A stretch of DNA of 64,000 bases from Lachnospiraceae bacterium. GTDB lineage: Bacteria > Bacillota > Clostridia > Lachnospirales > Lachnospiraceae. Of the stretch, positions 53,615-62,331 are shown in pieces. Positions within the stretch are counted from its first letter, which is position 1. Each line of letters opens with the position of its first letter. The notes beneath the pieces were generated by a model. The model was not told the origin of the DNA and ran no database searches. It saw only the letters and a program-made list of their open reading frames with translations. The position numbers and the translations under genes were made by a program. The stretch lies in contig CAJTCV010000001.1 of assembly GCA_910574805.1 (NCBI GenBank), forward strand, positions 186,001 to 250,000, given 5' to 3'.

Positions 53615-54778
53615 TTGAGAAAATATATCTGGAATCTGTTCACCTGGTTTGTGGAGACCATTTCTCCCAGACATACATTCCATGCGCATTTCAGCCTGCT
53701 CTTCACTGTGGGAGCTACTGCTGCCGCCACGCTTCTCTCCGCCCTCTATCACAGAATCAATCCTTCCGGCGTGACCAATATCAGTCTGATCTATATTCTG
53801 ACAATCATCCTGATCTCCTGTTACACGGACAAATACCGGTACGGGATCCTGGCGGCTATTTTCAGTGTTTTCTGCATTAACTATCTGTACACTTATCCGT
53901 TTCATGAATTTAACTTTACCATGACCGGATATCCTTTTACTTTTCTGGTCATGTATTTCATCTCCATCATGACCAGCGCCACCACCTTCCACACGAAAGC
54001 GCAGGCGTCCCGGATCAAGGAGGATGAGAAGCTGATCATGGAAGCGGAGAAGGAAAAGCTCCGCGCCAATCTGCTGCGGGCCGTCTCTCACGACCTGCGC
54101 ACGCCGCTGACCAGCATGATCGGAGCCAGCTCCTCCTATCTGGAAAATGAAGAGATGCTTCCTGTCGGCGAAAAACGGGAGCTGGTGGCTCAGATCTATG
54201 AGGACGCCAACTGGCTTCTGCATATGGTGGAAAATCTGCTGTCGGTCACCCGCATCACCGAGGGCGGAAGCAACGTACTGAAGAAATCGCCGGAAGCCGC
54301 GGAAGAGGTCCTTTTTGACGCCATCACCACCGCCAGAAAGAGATACCCGGAACAGCAGATCCACGCCCTGATCCCGGATGATTTCCTCATCGCCCCCATG
54401 GATCCCCTGCTGATCAAGCAGGTCATTCTGAATTTTCTGGAAAATTCCTACTATCATGCCCGCAGCACCCGGCCCGTGGAATGCCGGCTGGAGGGCAGCG
54501 AACATGTGATCTGCATCCGTGTGAGAGACTTCGGAGCCGGCATCCCGCCGGAAAAGCTGAGCAGCATCTTTGACGCAGCGCCTTCCGCCCCCACTTCCGC
54601 AGCAGATACCCGCAAGGGAATGGGGATTGGATTATCCATCTGCAAGGCCATTGTATCCGCTCACGGAGGCGAGATCGGCGTCCGGAATCACCCGGACGGT
54701 GCAGAATTTTATTTTACTTTACCAAAGGAGGACATCCATCATGAATCAGATGATCAAGATCCTGGTGATCGAAGATGA
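53615..54778 (+). CDS. short KdpD-like sensor histidine kinase
   Basis: The 387-residue kinase starts with a TTG after GAGGGGGAG. Residues 25-120 form the four-helix DUF4118 membrane domain of KdpD (ISLIYILTIILISCYTDKYR and GYPFTFLVMYFISIMTS). The kinase core has AVSHDLRTPLTSMIG (His159), FLENSYYHARS as N box and KGMGIGLSICKAIV as G box. The N-terminal KdpD and UspA-like domains of the usual 900-residue KdpD are missing. It overlaps the regulator gene by 38 bases. No kdpFABC genes are in view. Confidence 0.9.
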   Translation: MRKYIWNLFTWFVETISPRHTFHAHFSLLFTVGATAAATLLSALYHRINPSGVTNISLIYILTIILISCYTDKYRYGILAAIFSVFCINYLYTYPFHEFNFTMTGYPFTFLVMYFISIMTSATTFHTKAQASRIKEDEKLIMEAEKEKLRANLLRAVSHDLRTPLTSMIGASSSYLENEEMLPVGEKRELVAQIYEDANWLLHMVENLLSVTRITEGGSNVLKKSPEAAEEVLFDAITTARKRYPEQQIHALIPDDFLIAPMDPLLIKQVILNFLENSYYHARSTRPVECRLEGSEHVICIRVRDFGAGIPPEKLSSIFDAAPSAPTSAADTRKGMGIGLSICKAIVSAHGGEIGVRNHPDGAEFYFTLPKEDIHHESDDQDPGDRR

Positions 54779-55445
54779 AAAAAATATCCTGAATTTTATC
54801 TCTTCTGTCCTGACTTCTCAGAAATATCAGGTGATTTCCGCTGTCACGGGACGAGACGGACTCTCACAGGCCGCATCCCAGTGTCCGGACCTGATCCTTC
54901 TGGATCTGGGACTGCCGGATATGGACGGCATGGTCATTATCCGGAGGATCCGGGACTGGAGCAGCACGCCTATCATTGTGATCTCCGCGCGGATCCAGGA
55001 GGAAGACAAGGTGCAGGCGCTGGACCAGGGGGCCGATGATTATATCACCAAGCCCTTCGGCAACTCCGAGCTGCTGGCCCGGATCCGGACAGCCCTCCGC
55101 CACAGCAACCGCCTGCAGACGGAAGCCGCCCTTGCCAACCGCCCCTATCATTCCCACGGCCTGACCATCGATTTTGAGAAGCATCTGGTCACACGGGACG
55201 GCCAGGAGATCCATCTGACCCAGAACGAATTCAAGATCGTCGCGCTGCTGGCGAAAAATTCCGGAAAGGTTCTGCTCTATGACCGCCTGATCGAGCATAT
55301 CTGGGGTCCTTATTCAGAAAATGACAACACGATCCTCCGGGTCAACATGGCAAATATCCGCCGGAAGATCGAGCCGGACCCGGCAGAACCGGTTTATATT
55401 TTTACGGAGATCGGAGTGGGATACCGAATGGCGGAAGAAGACTGA
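54741..55445 (+). CDS. KdpE-like response regulator
   Basis: An OmpR-family regulator of 234 residues: receiver with IKILVIEDEKNILNFI, phospho-acceptor Asp55 in LILLDLGLPDMDGM and Lys in DDYITKPFGNSELLAR. The winged helix has LTQNEFKIVALLAKNSGKVL, ENDNTILRVNMANIRRKIE and FTEIGVGYRMAE. It resembles KdpE, regulator of potassium transport. The frame opens at 54570, but AAAGGAGG (54724-54731) is 9 bases before the ATG at 54741. The stop is within a few bases of the end of the minus-strand riboswitch transcript. Confidence 0.93.
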   Translation: MNQMIKILVIEDEKNILNFISSVLTSQKYQVISAVTGRDGLSQAASQCPDLILLDLGLPDMDGMVIIRRIRDWSSTPIIVISARIQEEDKVQALDQGADDYITKPFGNSELLARIRTALRHSNRLQTEAALANRPYHSHGLTIDFEKHLVTRDGQEIHLTQNEFKIVALLAKNSGKVLLYDRLIEHIWGPYSENDNTILRVNMANIRRKIEPDPAEPVYIFTEIGVGYRMAEED

Positions 55446-55448
55446 AAA

Positions 55449-55503
55449 GACGTTCCCCCATGGAAGCAGGAGGTTCAGGAAACCTGCGCCATGGGGGAGC
55501 GTC
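55449..55503 (-). terminator. terminator of the cobalamin-riboswitch transcript
   Basis: GACGTTCCCCCATGG (55449-55463) pairs with CCATGGGGGAGCGTC (55489-55503), with a further inner stem GCAGG/CCTGC (55466-55470, 55483-55487). On the minus strand the arm is followed by TTTTC, so it fits termination of a minus-strand transcript a few bases before it would run into the 3' end of the kdpE-like gene. On the plus strand no U-run follows. Confidence 0.75.
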
Positions 55504-55533
55504 CGCTGCGCCGGATGCGCCATTCACATGCGG

Positions 55534-55653
55534 TTATTTATATGGAGGTAACGCATCTGCATCCGGTCCTATGTCTGTGCATCCCTGCATGAGATTCATC
55601 AATAAAAGCCGCCTTAACCCAACAAGCCGACTCACCAGAACAAAGAGCGCCAT
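55534..55653 (-). CDS. possible 39-residue leader peptide or small protein
   Basis: This is the only frame of note between the riboswitch and its terminator. It starts MALFVLVSRLVGLRRLLLMN, with a hydrophobic and basic first half and a polar end DALPPYK. AAAGAGA lies directly before the ATG, a poor ribosome site. It may be a membrane-associated small protein controlled by cobalamin, or nothing more than a chance frame in a regulatory RNA. Confidence 0.3.
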   Translation of the reverse strand: MALFVLVSRLVGLRRLLLMNLMQGCTDIGPDADALPPYK

Positions 55654-55701
55654 TCTCTTTATCCGTTGGATGGAAAGCCTTACACGGAAGCTCATCTCAT
55701 A

Positions 55702-55871
55702 TGTCAAGCAGGTTTCCTGGCTTACGGATCTGACGTCTGTCCTTCCCCTTCTCGCATGTCTCCTGCGGGTTCTGCAATGGGATCATGAAGGCAGGCTCTC
55801 CGAATACAGTGACCGGATCGTTCAGGATTCTCACCTGATTCCCTCTTCGTATCTGTAATACGCACTTGACA
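55702..55871 (-). ncRNA. cobalamin riboswitch
   Basis: Read on the minus strand, the outer P1 stem is TGTCAAG (55865-55871) with CTTGACA (55702-55708). Between them are the conserved parts of the B12 aptamer in order: GGTGAGAATCC, CCGGTCACTGT, GAGAGCC and the B12 box AAGCCAGGAAACCTGC. The 170-base length is normal. Such elements lower expression of transport or synthesis genes when adenosylcobalamin or another cobalamin binds. Here no standard target gene follows in the same direction: the next 250 bases hold a 39-codon frame and a terminator, then the kdpE-like gene in antisense. Confidence 0.9.
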
Positions 55872-55893
55872 CAGCATTCTCTGCACGTTTTTT

Positions 55894-55922
55894 ATTATAG
55901 AAGCATCGGGAACATCTGTCAA
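55894..55922 (-). promoter_or_regulatory. consensus sigma-A promoter for the riboswitch RNA
   Basis: On the minus strand TTGACA (plus 55917-55922) and TATAAT (plus 55894-55899) are both exact, with a 17-base spacer (55900-55916). Transcription would start at about 55887, some 16 bases before the aptamer. It begins right after the yesL stop, so the RNA has its own strong promoter and is not a tail of the yesL transcript. Confidence 0.9.
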
Positions 55923-55941
55923 GTCTCATTTTCTGCCCCGC

Positions 55942-56580
55942 TCATTCCTCCGGCGGATCCGGTATATACCGCCGGAAGCAGCGGTGGAACAAAAAGCTGT
56001 TCAGCCATGCGCACATGCCCGGCCACAGGAAGATCCATGCCGGCAGAAGCCGCAGAAACAAACCAATGTTCAGGAAAAAAATCCAGACCGGCAGCCCGGT
56101 GATCAGAAGGATCAGCAGAAAAAAAGGAAGATTTCCCGCTGCCATCAGCCATGCATTTTTCATAATATTCCAGATCGTATTGTCAAACCGGGCCTGGACT
56201 GCATAGACGAACGTAACCTCCATCAGCCACAGAACCCAGAACAAAAGACTGGCGCCCCGGAAAAAGGGCTTCACCGCCCCGGGAAGGATTCCCACCGCCA
56301 TCCAGTACAGCCCCAGGAACACACCCAGAAGTGACAGGAGCAGATGAATCCAGGTGGACGCTTTCAGATTCGCCCGGAACGCCTGCAGGAATCCCCCTGC
56401 AATCTTTCCTTCCTCCTTCCGCACCATCCGCAGGGTCATGGTATAGAGCGCCGTCATGGACGCTCCCATGGTAAGCAGCGGAATGGAACACAAAAGCCAC
56501 AGACAGCTCAGTGTCAGAAGCTCTGTAAATCTGGAAAGCGCTCTTCCCAACAGGCCCTCCGGCGCAAATAACCCGCTCAT
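55942..56580 (-). CDS. YesL-family membrane protein (DUF624)
   Basis: The 212-residue product has four to five membrane helices and the DUF624 start, with ALSRFTELLTLSCLWLLCSI and a following LLTMGASMTALYTMTLRM. A KAFRANLK-like segment (GFLQAFRANLKASTWIHLLL) lies in the middle. YesL proteins often occur next to carbohydrate transport operons, but the function is unknown. It is the last gene of a unit with the UPF0210 gene, 10 bases upstream. Confidence 0.85.
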   Translation of the reverse strand: MSGLFAPEGLLGRALSRFTELLTLSCLWLLCSIPLLTMGASMTALYTMTLRMVRKEEGKIAGGFLQAFRANLKASTWIHLLLSLLGVFLGLYWMAVGILPGAVKPFFRGASLLFWVLWLMEVTFVYAVQARFDNTIWNIMKNAWLMAAGNLPFFLLILLITGLPVWIFFLNIGLFLRLLPAWIFLWPGMCAWLNSFLFHRCFRRYIPDPPEE

Positions 56581-56590
56581 ACTGCTCCCT

Positions 56591-57955
56591 CTAATTCTTA
56601 AAGCTGTGGATGGGCGCCGGAATCCTGCCGCCCCGGTTTACAAACGCCTCGCAGGAATACGGATTCACCGGCATCACCGGCGCGTAGCCCAGAAGCCCGC
56701 CAAACTCCACCATATCGCCGACTTTTTTCCCGATGACCGGAATCAGGCGGACCGCTGTGGTCTTCTGATTGACCATGCCGATGGCCATCTCGTCTGCGAT
56801 GATACCGGAGATCGTAGCCGGACTGGTGTCCCCGGGAATGGCGATCATGTCAAGTCCCACGGAGCAGACGCAGGTCATGGCTTCCAGCTTCTCCAGCGTC
56901 AGAGCTCCTGTCTGTACTGCATCGATCATTCCCTGATCCTCGCTGACCGGGATAAAAGCCCCGCTCAAACCTCCTACATAGGAGGAAGCCATGACTCCGC
57001 CTTTTTTCACCTGATCGTTCAGAAGCGCCAGAGCTGCCGTCGTCCCCGGAGCACCGGCGTATTCCAGTCCGATCTCCTGAAGGATCTCCGCCACACTGTC
57101 TCCCACCGCCGGCGTGGGCGCCAGCGAGAGATCGATGATCCCAAAGGGAATCCCCATTCTCCTGGATGCCTCCTGCGCCACCAGCTGCCCCACGCGGGTC
57201 ACTTTGAAGGCCGTCTTCTTAATCGTCTCGCACAGGACTTCAAAATTCTCCCCCCGTACTCTGGACAGCGCGGTCTTCACCACGCCAGGTCCGCTGACGC
57301 CCACGTTGATCACAGCATCTCCTTCCGTCACCCCATGGAACGCCCCTGCCATAAAAGGATTGTCATCCGGTGCATTGCAGAAGACCACCAGCTTGGCGCA
57401 GCCCAGGGAATCCTGCTCCTTTGTAAGCTCTGCCGTCTCCCTGATGATCTCTCCCATGAGCTTTACGGCATCCATATCAATCCCGGTCCTGGTGGACCCC
57501 AGGTTCACAGAGCTGCATACCCGCCCGGTCCGCGCCATGGCTTCCGGAATCGCATGCATCAAAAGTTCGTCGCTTTTCGTCATCCCCTTGGACACCAGCG
57601 CGGAAAATCCTCCCAGAAAATTGACGCCCACCGTCCGGGCGGCGTCATCCAGCACCTGCGCCAGCTCCACATAATCCCCGGACGTCCGGCACGCCGCGCT
57701 CCCCACCAGAGCCATGGGCGTCACCGAGATCCTTTTATTTACAATAGGAATGCCGTACTGTGCTTCGATCGCCTGGCCTGTAGCCACCAGATCCTTCGCT
57801 GTCCTGGTAATCTTTTCATAAATCTTCTTTTTCAGAATTTCCAGGTCGGAATCAATGCAGTCCAGCAGACTGATTCCCAGAGTAATCGTCCTCACGTCCA
57901 GATTTTCCTGATCAATCATCTTGTTGGTCTCAAGGACCTCATGAATATTTATCAT
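56591..57955 (-). CDS. UPF0210 / PFL-family protein
   Basis: The 454-residue protein fits the UPF0210 (DUF711) family: [58 protein letters not shown] and the glycine-rich [16 protein letters not shown]. The family folds like pyruvate-formate-lyase-type barrels but has no proven reaction. It is almost always encoded with a UPF0237 ACT protein, as here (12-base gap to 58237-57968), and this pair is thought to be regulatory or metabolic. AAGGAGAG lies close to the ATG. Confidence 0.92.
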   Translation of the reverse strand: MINIHEVLETNKMIDQENLDVRTITLGISLLDCIDSDLEILKKKIYEKITRTAKDLVATGQAIEAQYGIPIVNKRISVTPMALVGSAACRTSGDYVELAQVLDDAARTVGVNFLGGFSALVSKGMTKSDELLMHAIPEAMARTGRVCSSVNLGSTRTGIDMDAVKLMGEIIRETAELTKEQDSLGCAKLVVFCNAPDDNPFMAGAFHGVTEGDAVINVGVSGPGVVKTALSRVRGENFEVLCETIKKTAFKVTRVGQLVAQEASRRMGIPFGIIDLSLAPTPAVGDSVAEILQEIGLEYAGAPGTTAALALLNDQVKKGGVMASSYVGGLSGAFIPVSEDQGMIDAVQTGALTLEKLEAMTCVCSVGLDMIAIPGDTSPATISGIIADEMAIGMVNQKTTAVRLIPVIGKKVGDMVEFGGLLGYAPVMPVNPYSCEAFVNRGGRIPAPIHSFKN

Positions 57956-57967
57956 AGACCTCTCCTT

Positions 57968-58237
57968 TTATACCCGGTGCATCATATTGAAAATGTCTTC
58001 ATGCTGGCAGCGGATGATGACCCCGATCTCTTCTCCCAGAGCTTCCAGCTCTGCAGACATCTTCGCCATGTCCTCCACTTTGCCTGCATCCACGATCATC
58101 ATCATATTGAAATATCCGTCCACAATCGTCTGAGAAATGTCCAGGATGTTCACCTGGATCCCTGCCAGATACGTGCATACCTTCGCAATGATACCCACCG
58201 TATCATGTCCTACAACTGTAATAATAAATTTCTTCAT
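57968..58237 (-). CDS. UPF0237 ACT-domain protein
   Basis: A single ACT domain of 89 residues: KKFIITVVGHDTVGIIAKVC, then VNILDISQTIVDGYFNMMMI. ACT domains bind amino acids or other small ligands and control enzymes. The frame is open to 58354, but AAAGGTGA lies 5 bases before the ATG at 58237 and the extra N-terminus has no family match. It lies 12 bases before the UPF0210 gene, its usual partner. Confidence 0.92.
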   Translation of the reverse strand: MKKFIITVVGHDTVGIIAKVCTYLAGIQVNILDISQTIVDGYFNMMMIVDAGKVEDMAKMSAELEALGEEIGVIIRCQHEDIFNMMHRV

Positions 58238-58347
58238 TTTGATCACCTTTCTTATTTGAAGTTCCGCTGCTTTAAAGTTCCGCAGAAATTCTCCCCGCTC
58301 CCGGCGGGAGATCCCCGTCCGGCCTCCTGCGGATCCGGACACTTTAC

Positions 58348-59145
58348 CTACCACTCGCAGACGCCGGAACAGCAGTCTCTTCTCGCCACCTGAATATCGA
58401 AGTCTCCGCCTTTGTATTTGACAGGGCCCAGCTCGATCTCCAGTTTTACCGTCTCGTACGCCAGCTCTGCGTAATTATTTTCTTTGCTCAAATGCCCCAG
58501 ATAGATCTGCTTCATCTGATCGTGCAGGATCCTGCACAAAAGCTGCCCTGCACTCTCATTGGACAGATGCCCGCATTCGCCCATGATCCGCTGCTTCAAA
58601 GGATAGGGATACGGTCCCACCTGCAGCATCCGGATATCATGATTGGCTTCCAGAAGAAGCACATCCAGCTCCTTTAAATGCTCTACTATGTAATCGGTGT
58701 ACACACCCATATCCGTGGCCACCGCCGCGCTCCTGCCCCGGCAGGAGAAACGGTATGCCACCGGCTCCGCCGCGTCGTGGGAGATGGAAAAAGGCTCCAC
58801 CTCCACATCCTTGATCATAAAGCGCTGATCCGCCCGGATCACGTGGTACAGACCTGCATCGACGGCCCCCAGGCTCTTACTGGCCTTCATCCGGGCGATG
58901 GTTCCCCCGGTGGCATAGATCGGAAATCCATATCTGCGAGCCAGCACTCCCACCCCCTGGATGTGGTCCGAATGTTCGTGGGTGATCAAAAGTCCGTCAA
59001 TATCCTTTCCCTCCAGCTGAAGCTTTTTCAGGCCTTCCTCCACCTTTTTCGCGCTGATGCCTGCATCCACCAGAAGATGCGTGTTCTCACTGCCCGTATA
59101 GATACAGTTTCCGCTGCTTCCGCTGGCAATACTGCATAATCTCAT
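58348..59145 (-). CDS. walJ: metallo-beta-lactamase-fold protein WalJ/YycJ
   Basis: A 265-residue MBL-fold hydrolase: LCSIASGSSGNCIY at the N-terminus, the metal motif THEHSDHI (about 55-62), AVATDMGVYTDYIVEHL with a metal Asp, and LLLEANHD and YLGHLSKENN near the end. YycJ/WalJ is linked to cell-wall and DNA-replication coordination in Firmicutes; the reaction is not settled, with exonuclease activity suggested. It starts directly at the end of coaE, so it is the third gene in polA-coaE-walJ. A 110-base gap follows. Confidence 0.92.
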   Translation of the reverse strand: MRLCSIASGSSGNCIYTGSENTHLLVDAGISAKKVEEGLKKLQLEGKDIDGLLITHEHSDHIQGVGVLARRYGFPIYATGGTIARMKASKSLGAVDAGLYHVIRADQRFMIKDVEVEPFSISHDAAEPVAYRFSCRGRSAAVATDMGVYTDYIVEHLKELDVLLLEANHDIRMLQVGPYPYPLKQRIMGECGHLSNESAGQLLCRILHDQMKQIYLGHLSKENNYAELAYETVKLEIELGPVKYKGGDFDIQVARRDCCSGVCEW

Positions 59146-59733
59146 CTATTCCCTCATCCTCTTGTCTATCTGACGGCAGGTATCCTCTGCCGTTCCGTTA
59201 TTGTCGATGACATATGTGCACCGGCTTACAAATTCCTCATGGCTTTTCTGATTTCCGAAGATCTGGCCGATCCGTTCGTCTGTATACCCTCTGGATTCCC
59301 TGAGCCTTCTGCGCCGCTCGTCCTCATTCGTATAAATATACCATGTTTCGCCGCAGAATGCATCATATTTTTCTTCCAGAAACAGTGCGGCCTCCACCAC
59401 TGCGCAGGCCTTTCCCTCTGCTTCTGCCCAGGCGATCCGGCGGAGAATCTCCTTTTTCACCGCCGGATGCACAATGGCATTCAGTGCTTTCAGCTTATCC
59501 GGATCCGCAAATACAATGGCCCCCAGGATCCCCCGGTCGATCCGCAGATCCTCCGACAGGATCTGCGGCCCAAAATACCGGAGGATCTTTTCATATGCCG
59601 TTTCTCCCGGTTCCATCACCTCATGCCCCACCTGATCCGCCTGGATCACGCAGGCGCCGTACGCTTCCTCCAGATATTTCAGCACGGTACTCTTGCCGGC
59701 GCCCACGCCGCCGGTCACTCCCAGAATCTTCAT
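59146..59733 (-). CDS. coaE: dephospho-CoA kinase
   Basis: CoaE phosphorylates the ribose 3' hydroxyl of dephospho-CoA, the last step of coenzyme A synthesis. The 195-residue product has the P-loop ILGVTGGVGAGKSTVLKYL (Walker A GGVGAGKS, 7-14), IQADQVGHEVMEPG with its catalytic Asp, and IVHPAVKKEI. RRRRLRESRGYTDERIGQ is the lid region. It abuts the stop of polA and the start of walJ without gaps. Confidence 0.97.
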   Translation of the reverse strand: MKILGVTGGVGAGKSTVLKYLEEAYGACVIQADQVGHEVMEPGETAYEKILRYFGPQILSEDLRIDRGILGAIVFADPDKLKALNAIVHPAVKKEILRRIAWAEAEGKACAVVEAALFLEEKYDAFCGETWYIYTNEDERRRRLRESRGYTDERIGQIFGNQKSHEEFVSRCTYVIDNNGTAEDTCRQIDKRMRE

Positions 59734-62331
59734 CTATTTTGCCTCATACCAGCTCTTTCCCCTGTGCATGTCGATCTCCAGCGGCACCCGGAGGCCGGCC
59801 GCCTGCTGCATCTCTTCCTGCAGGATCTGCTCCACCCGTTCTGCCTCTTCCTCCGGCGCCTCAATCAGGAGCTCGTCATGCACCTGAAGAATCAGTTTCG
59901 ACCGGAGTCCTTCCTCTTTCAGTCGGTCATGAACCCGGATCATGGCGATCTTGATGATATCGGCAGCAGTTCCCTGAATGGGTGAATTCATGGCGACGCG
60001 CTCCCCGAAGGACCGCTGAGCAAAATTGGAGGACTTCAGCTCCGGTATGGGCCGGCGCCTTCCGTACATGGTAGATACATACCCCTTTTCCTTCGCTCCG
60101 GACACCAGTCCGTCCAGAAATCCTTTGATGCCCGGATAGGTCTCGAAATAGCGTTCGATATATTCTGCCGCCTCTTTTTTGGAAATATCCAGATCCTGCG
60201 AGAGTCCGAAGGAGCTGATTCCATATACGATCCCGAAATTCACAGCCTTTGCATTGCGTCTCTGGAGAGGCGTCACCTCCTCAAAGGGCACATGGAATAC
60301 CTGAGACGCCGTGATCCGATGGATATCCTCCGCCTGCCGGTACGCCTCGATCAAAGTCTCATCCTCTGACATGTGCGCCAGCACCCGCAGCTCGATCTGG
60401 GAATAGTCCGCGTCCACAAAGACACAGCCCTCTCTGGGGATAAAGACCTTCCGGATCAGACGCCCCAGCTCCATGCGGACCGGAATGTTCTGGAGATTCG
60501 GCTCCGTACTGCTGATTCTGCCGGTGGCCGTGATGGTCTGGTTGAAATTGCTGTGAATCCGGCCGTCCTCTGCAATGCAGCCTGCCAGCCCGTCGGCATA
60601 GGTGGATTTTAATTTGGTAAGCTGCCGGTATTCCAGAATATCCTTCACAATGGGATGCTCCGGAGCCAGCTTGTCCAGTACCTCTGCAGAGGTGGAATAA
60701 CCGGTCTTCGTCTTTTTTCCGCCCTCCATGCCCAGCTTTTCAAACAGGATCACTCCCAGCTGTTTGGGGGAATTGATATTAAAGTCTTCCCCTGCCGCTT
60801 TGTGGATCTGCTGCTCCAGCTCTTTAATCCGGCCCACCAGCGCTTCCCCGTATCGCTTCAGCTCTTCCGCATTGACCCGGATTCCTTCCTGTTCCATATC
60901 AAACAGGGTAAATACCAGAGGCATCTCGATCTCGTGGAACAGCTTTTTCATACCGGTATCCTCCAGCTGCTTCAGCAGCACAGAAGCCCTCTTCCATGTG
61001 GTCAGCGCCGCGCAGGGTCTTCCAAGATCCTCATGGGCATACTGGCTGGACAGAGGATTGACCAGATAGGCCGCAATCTCTATATCGAACAAATGTTCTT
61101 TTTTATACGGACCGATATGGCGCAGTATCTTCTTCACATCCGAGGCCGCGCAGAACGGCACCGCCTCCACCACCTGTTTCATCTGGTCCAGCAGATATGT
61201 CTCCGTCAGGAACCCGCCCTCTGCCAGGTCGAAGACCTCCGTTTCTGAAAGCGCAAGGGAAATATGCAGCTCCTGCTCCGCCGTTGTCATGGCATAGCCG
61301 GATTCGGACAGGGTAAGAGTCAGCCCGTCCTCCCTCTTCTGCCAGTTCAGTTCAAAAGCGATCCGTTCCTGTTCCCGGGCGCGGGAGAAGATCTGTTCTG
61401 CCTTTGTCAGATCCCTGATCTGCACTGCCTCCGGTATGGCCTCCTTCGGCATCTGCGTTCCCTTTTTCTCGAACCGCTCCAGGTATTTCCGGAAATTCAG
61501 CCTCCGGCACCACTCATATGCCTCCGGCGTATAAGGATCCGTGACCCTTGCCGCCTCCAGATCCAGCTCTACAGGCGCTTCCACGCAGATGGTTGCCAGT
61601 TTTTTGCTCATCACTGCCATGTCGTAATGTTCCCGGAGCGCCTCTCTCGTGCGTTTCTGACGGATCTCTTCCAGATGCGCGTAGGCATTTTCTATACTGC
61701 CGTAAGCCACCACCAGCGTCGTGGCTCCCTTTTCCCCGATCCCCGGTACACCCGGGATATTGTCGGAGGCATCTCCCATCAGCGCCTTCAGTTCGATGAT
61801 CTGCGCCGGCGTCACCTGATAAACAGCTTTTACGTCTTCGGCATGATAGTTCTCAATCTCCGTCACACCCTTCCGGGTCTTCGGCATCCGGATCATGATC
61901 CTGTCCGTGGCGATCTGCAGAAGATCCCGGTCTCCGGACACGATCACCGTATCAAGCCCCCGGGCTTCGCTCTTCTTCGCCGCGGTGCCCAGAAGGTCGT
62001 CCGCCTCATAGCCCTCCTGCATCAGAAGAGGAATCTTCATGGCCGACAGCAGCTCCTTCAGCACGGGGACCTGCTCCCTTAATTCCTCCGGCATCGCCTT
62101 TCTTGTTCCTTTGTACGCCTCGTACATCTGATGCCGGAACGTGGGCGCACTCAGATCAAAAGCCACCGCCAGATAATCCGGCTTCTCTTCATCCAGGATA
62201 CGGAACATGATGTTCAGGAACCCATAGATTCCATTGGTATGCAGCCCTTCCGCACTGGTCAGATCCGGTACGCCGTAGAACGCCCGGTGAATGATACTGT
62301 GACCGTCAATCAGTACGATCTTTTCGCTCAT
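59734..62331 (-). CDS. polA: DNA polymerase I
   Basis: The 865-residue enzyme has the 5' nuclease at 1-290: KIVLIDGHSIIHRAFYGV, YEADDLLGTAAKK, SGDRDLLQIA and GDASDNIPGVPGIGEKGATT. The middle 3'-5' exonuclease part has no D-x-E motif (it reads FELN), so proofreading is lost, as is usual in Firmicutes. The polymerase has FVDADYSQIELRVLAHMS (motif A), RRNAKAVNFGIVYGIS (motif B) and QVHDELLIEAPEE (motif C). The ATG at 62331 overlaps the stop of the zinc-finger gene by one base; GAGGTGG is 8 bases upstream. A GTG at 62343 lies inside that site. Confidence 0.97.
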   Translation of the reverse strand: MSEKIVLIDGHSIIHRAFYGVPDLTSAEGLHTNGIYGFLNIMFRILDEEKPDYLAVAFDLSAPTFRHQMYEAYKGTRKAMPEELREQVPVLKELLSAMKIPLLMQEGYEADDLLGTAAKKSEARGLDTVIVSGDRDLLQIATDRIMIRMPKTRKGVTEIENYHAEDVKAVYQVTPAQIIELKALMGDASDNIPGVPGIGEKGATTLVVAYGSIENAYAHLEEIRQKRTREALREHYDMAVMSKKLATICVEAPVELDLEAARVTDPYTPEAYEWCRRLNFRKYLERFEKKGTQMPKEAIPEAVQIRDLTKAEQIFSRAREQERIAFELNWQKREDGLTLTLSESGYAMTTAEQELHISLALSETEVFDLAEGGFLTETYLLDQMKQVVEAVPFCAASDVKKILRHIGPYKKEHLFDIEIAAYLVNPLSSQYAHEDLGRPCAALTTWKRASVLLKQLEDTGMKKLFHEIEMPLVFTLFDMEQEGIRVNAEELKRYGEALVGRIKELEQQIHKAAGEDFNINSPKQLGVILFEKLGMEGGKKTKTGYSTSAEVLDKLAPEHPIVKDILEYRQLTKLKSTYADGLAGCIAEDGRIHSNFNQTITATGRISSTEPNLQNIPVRMELGRLIRKVFIPREGCVFVDADYSQIELRVLAHMSEDETLIEAYRQAEDIHRITASQVFHVPFEEVTPLQRRNAKAVNFGIVYGISSFGLSQDLDISKKEAAEYIERYFETYPGIKGFLDGLVSGAKEKGYVSTMYGRRRPIPELKSSNFAQRSFGERVAMNSPIQGTAADIIKIAMIRVHDRLKEEGLRSKLILQVHDELLIEAPEEEAERVEQILQEEMQQAAGLRVPLEIDMHRGKSWYEAK

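Noticed and set aside
53546-54505. 319-codon minus-strand frame opposite the KdpD-like kinase
   Set aside because: Shadow of a kinase gene with clear motifs; the translated sequence is low-complexity Asp/Gln/His/Gly.
55460-55858. 132-codon plus-strand frame downstream of the kdpE-like gene
   Set aside because: It covers the reverse complement of the cobalamin riboswitch and its terminator, which explain the sequence. No family match or good ribosome site.
56456-58393. 645-codon plus-strand open frame across the yesL, UPF0210 and UPF0237 genes
   Set aside because: It is antisense to three recognised genes and its product is rich in His, Arg and Pro, as expected for a shadow frame of GC-rich genes.
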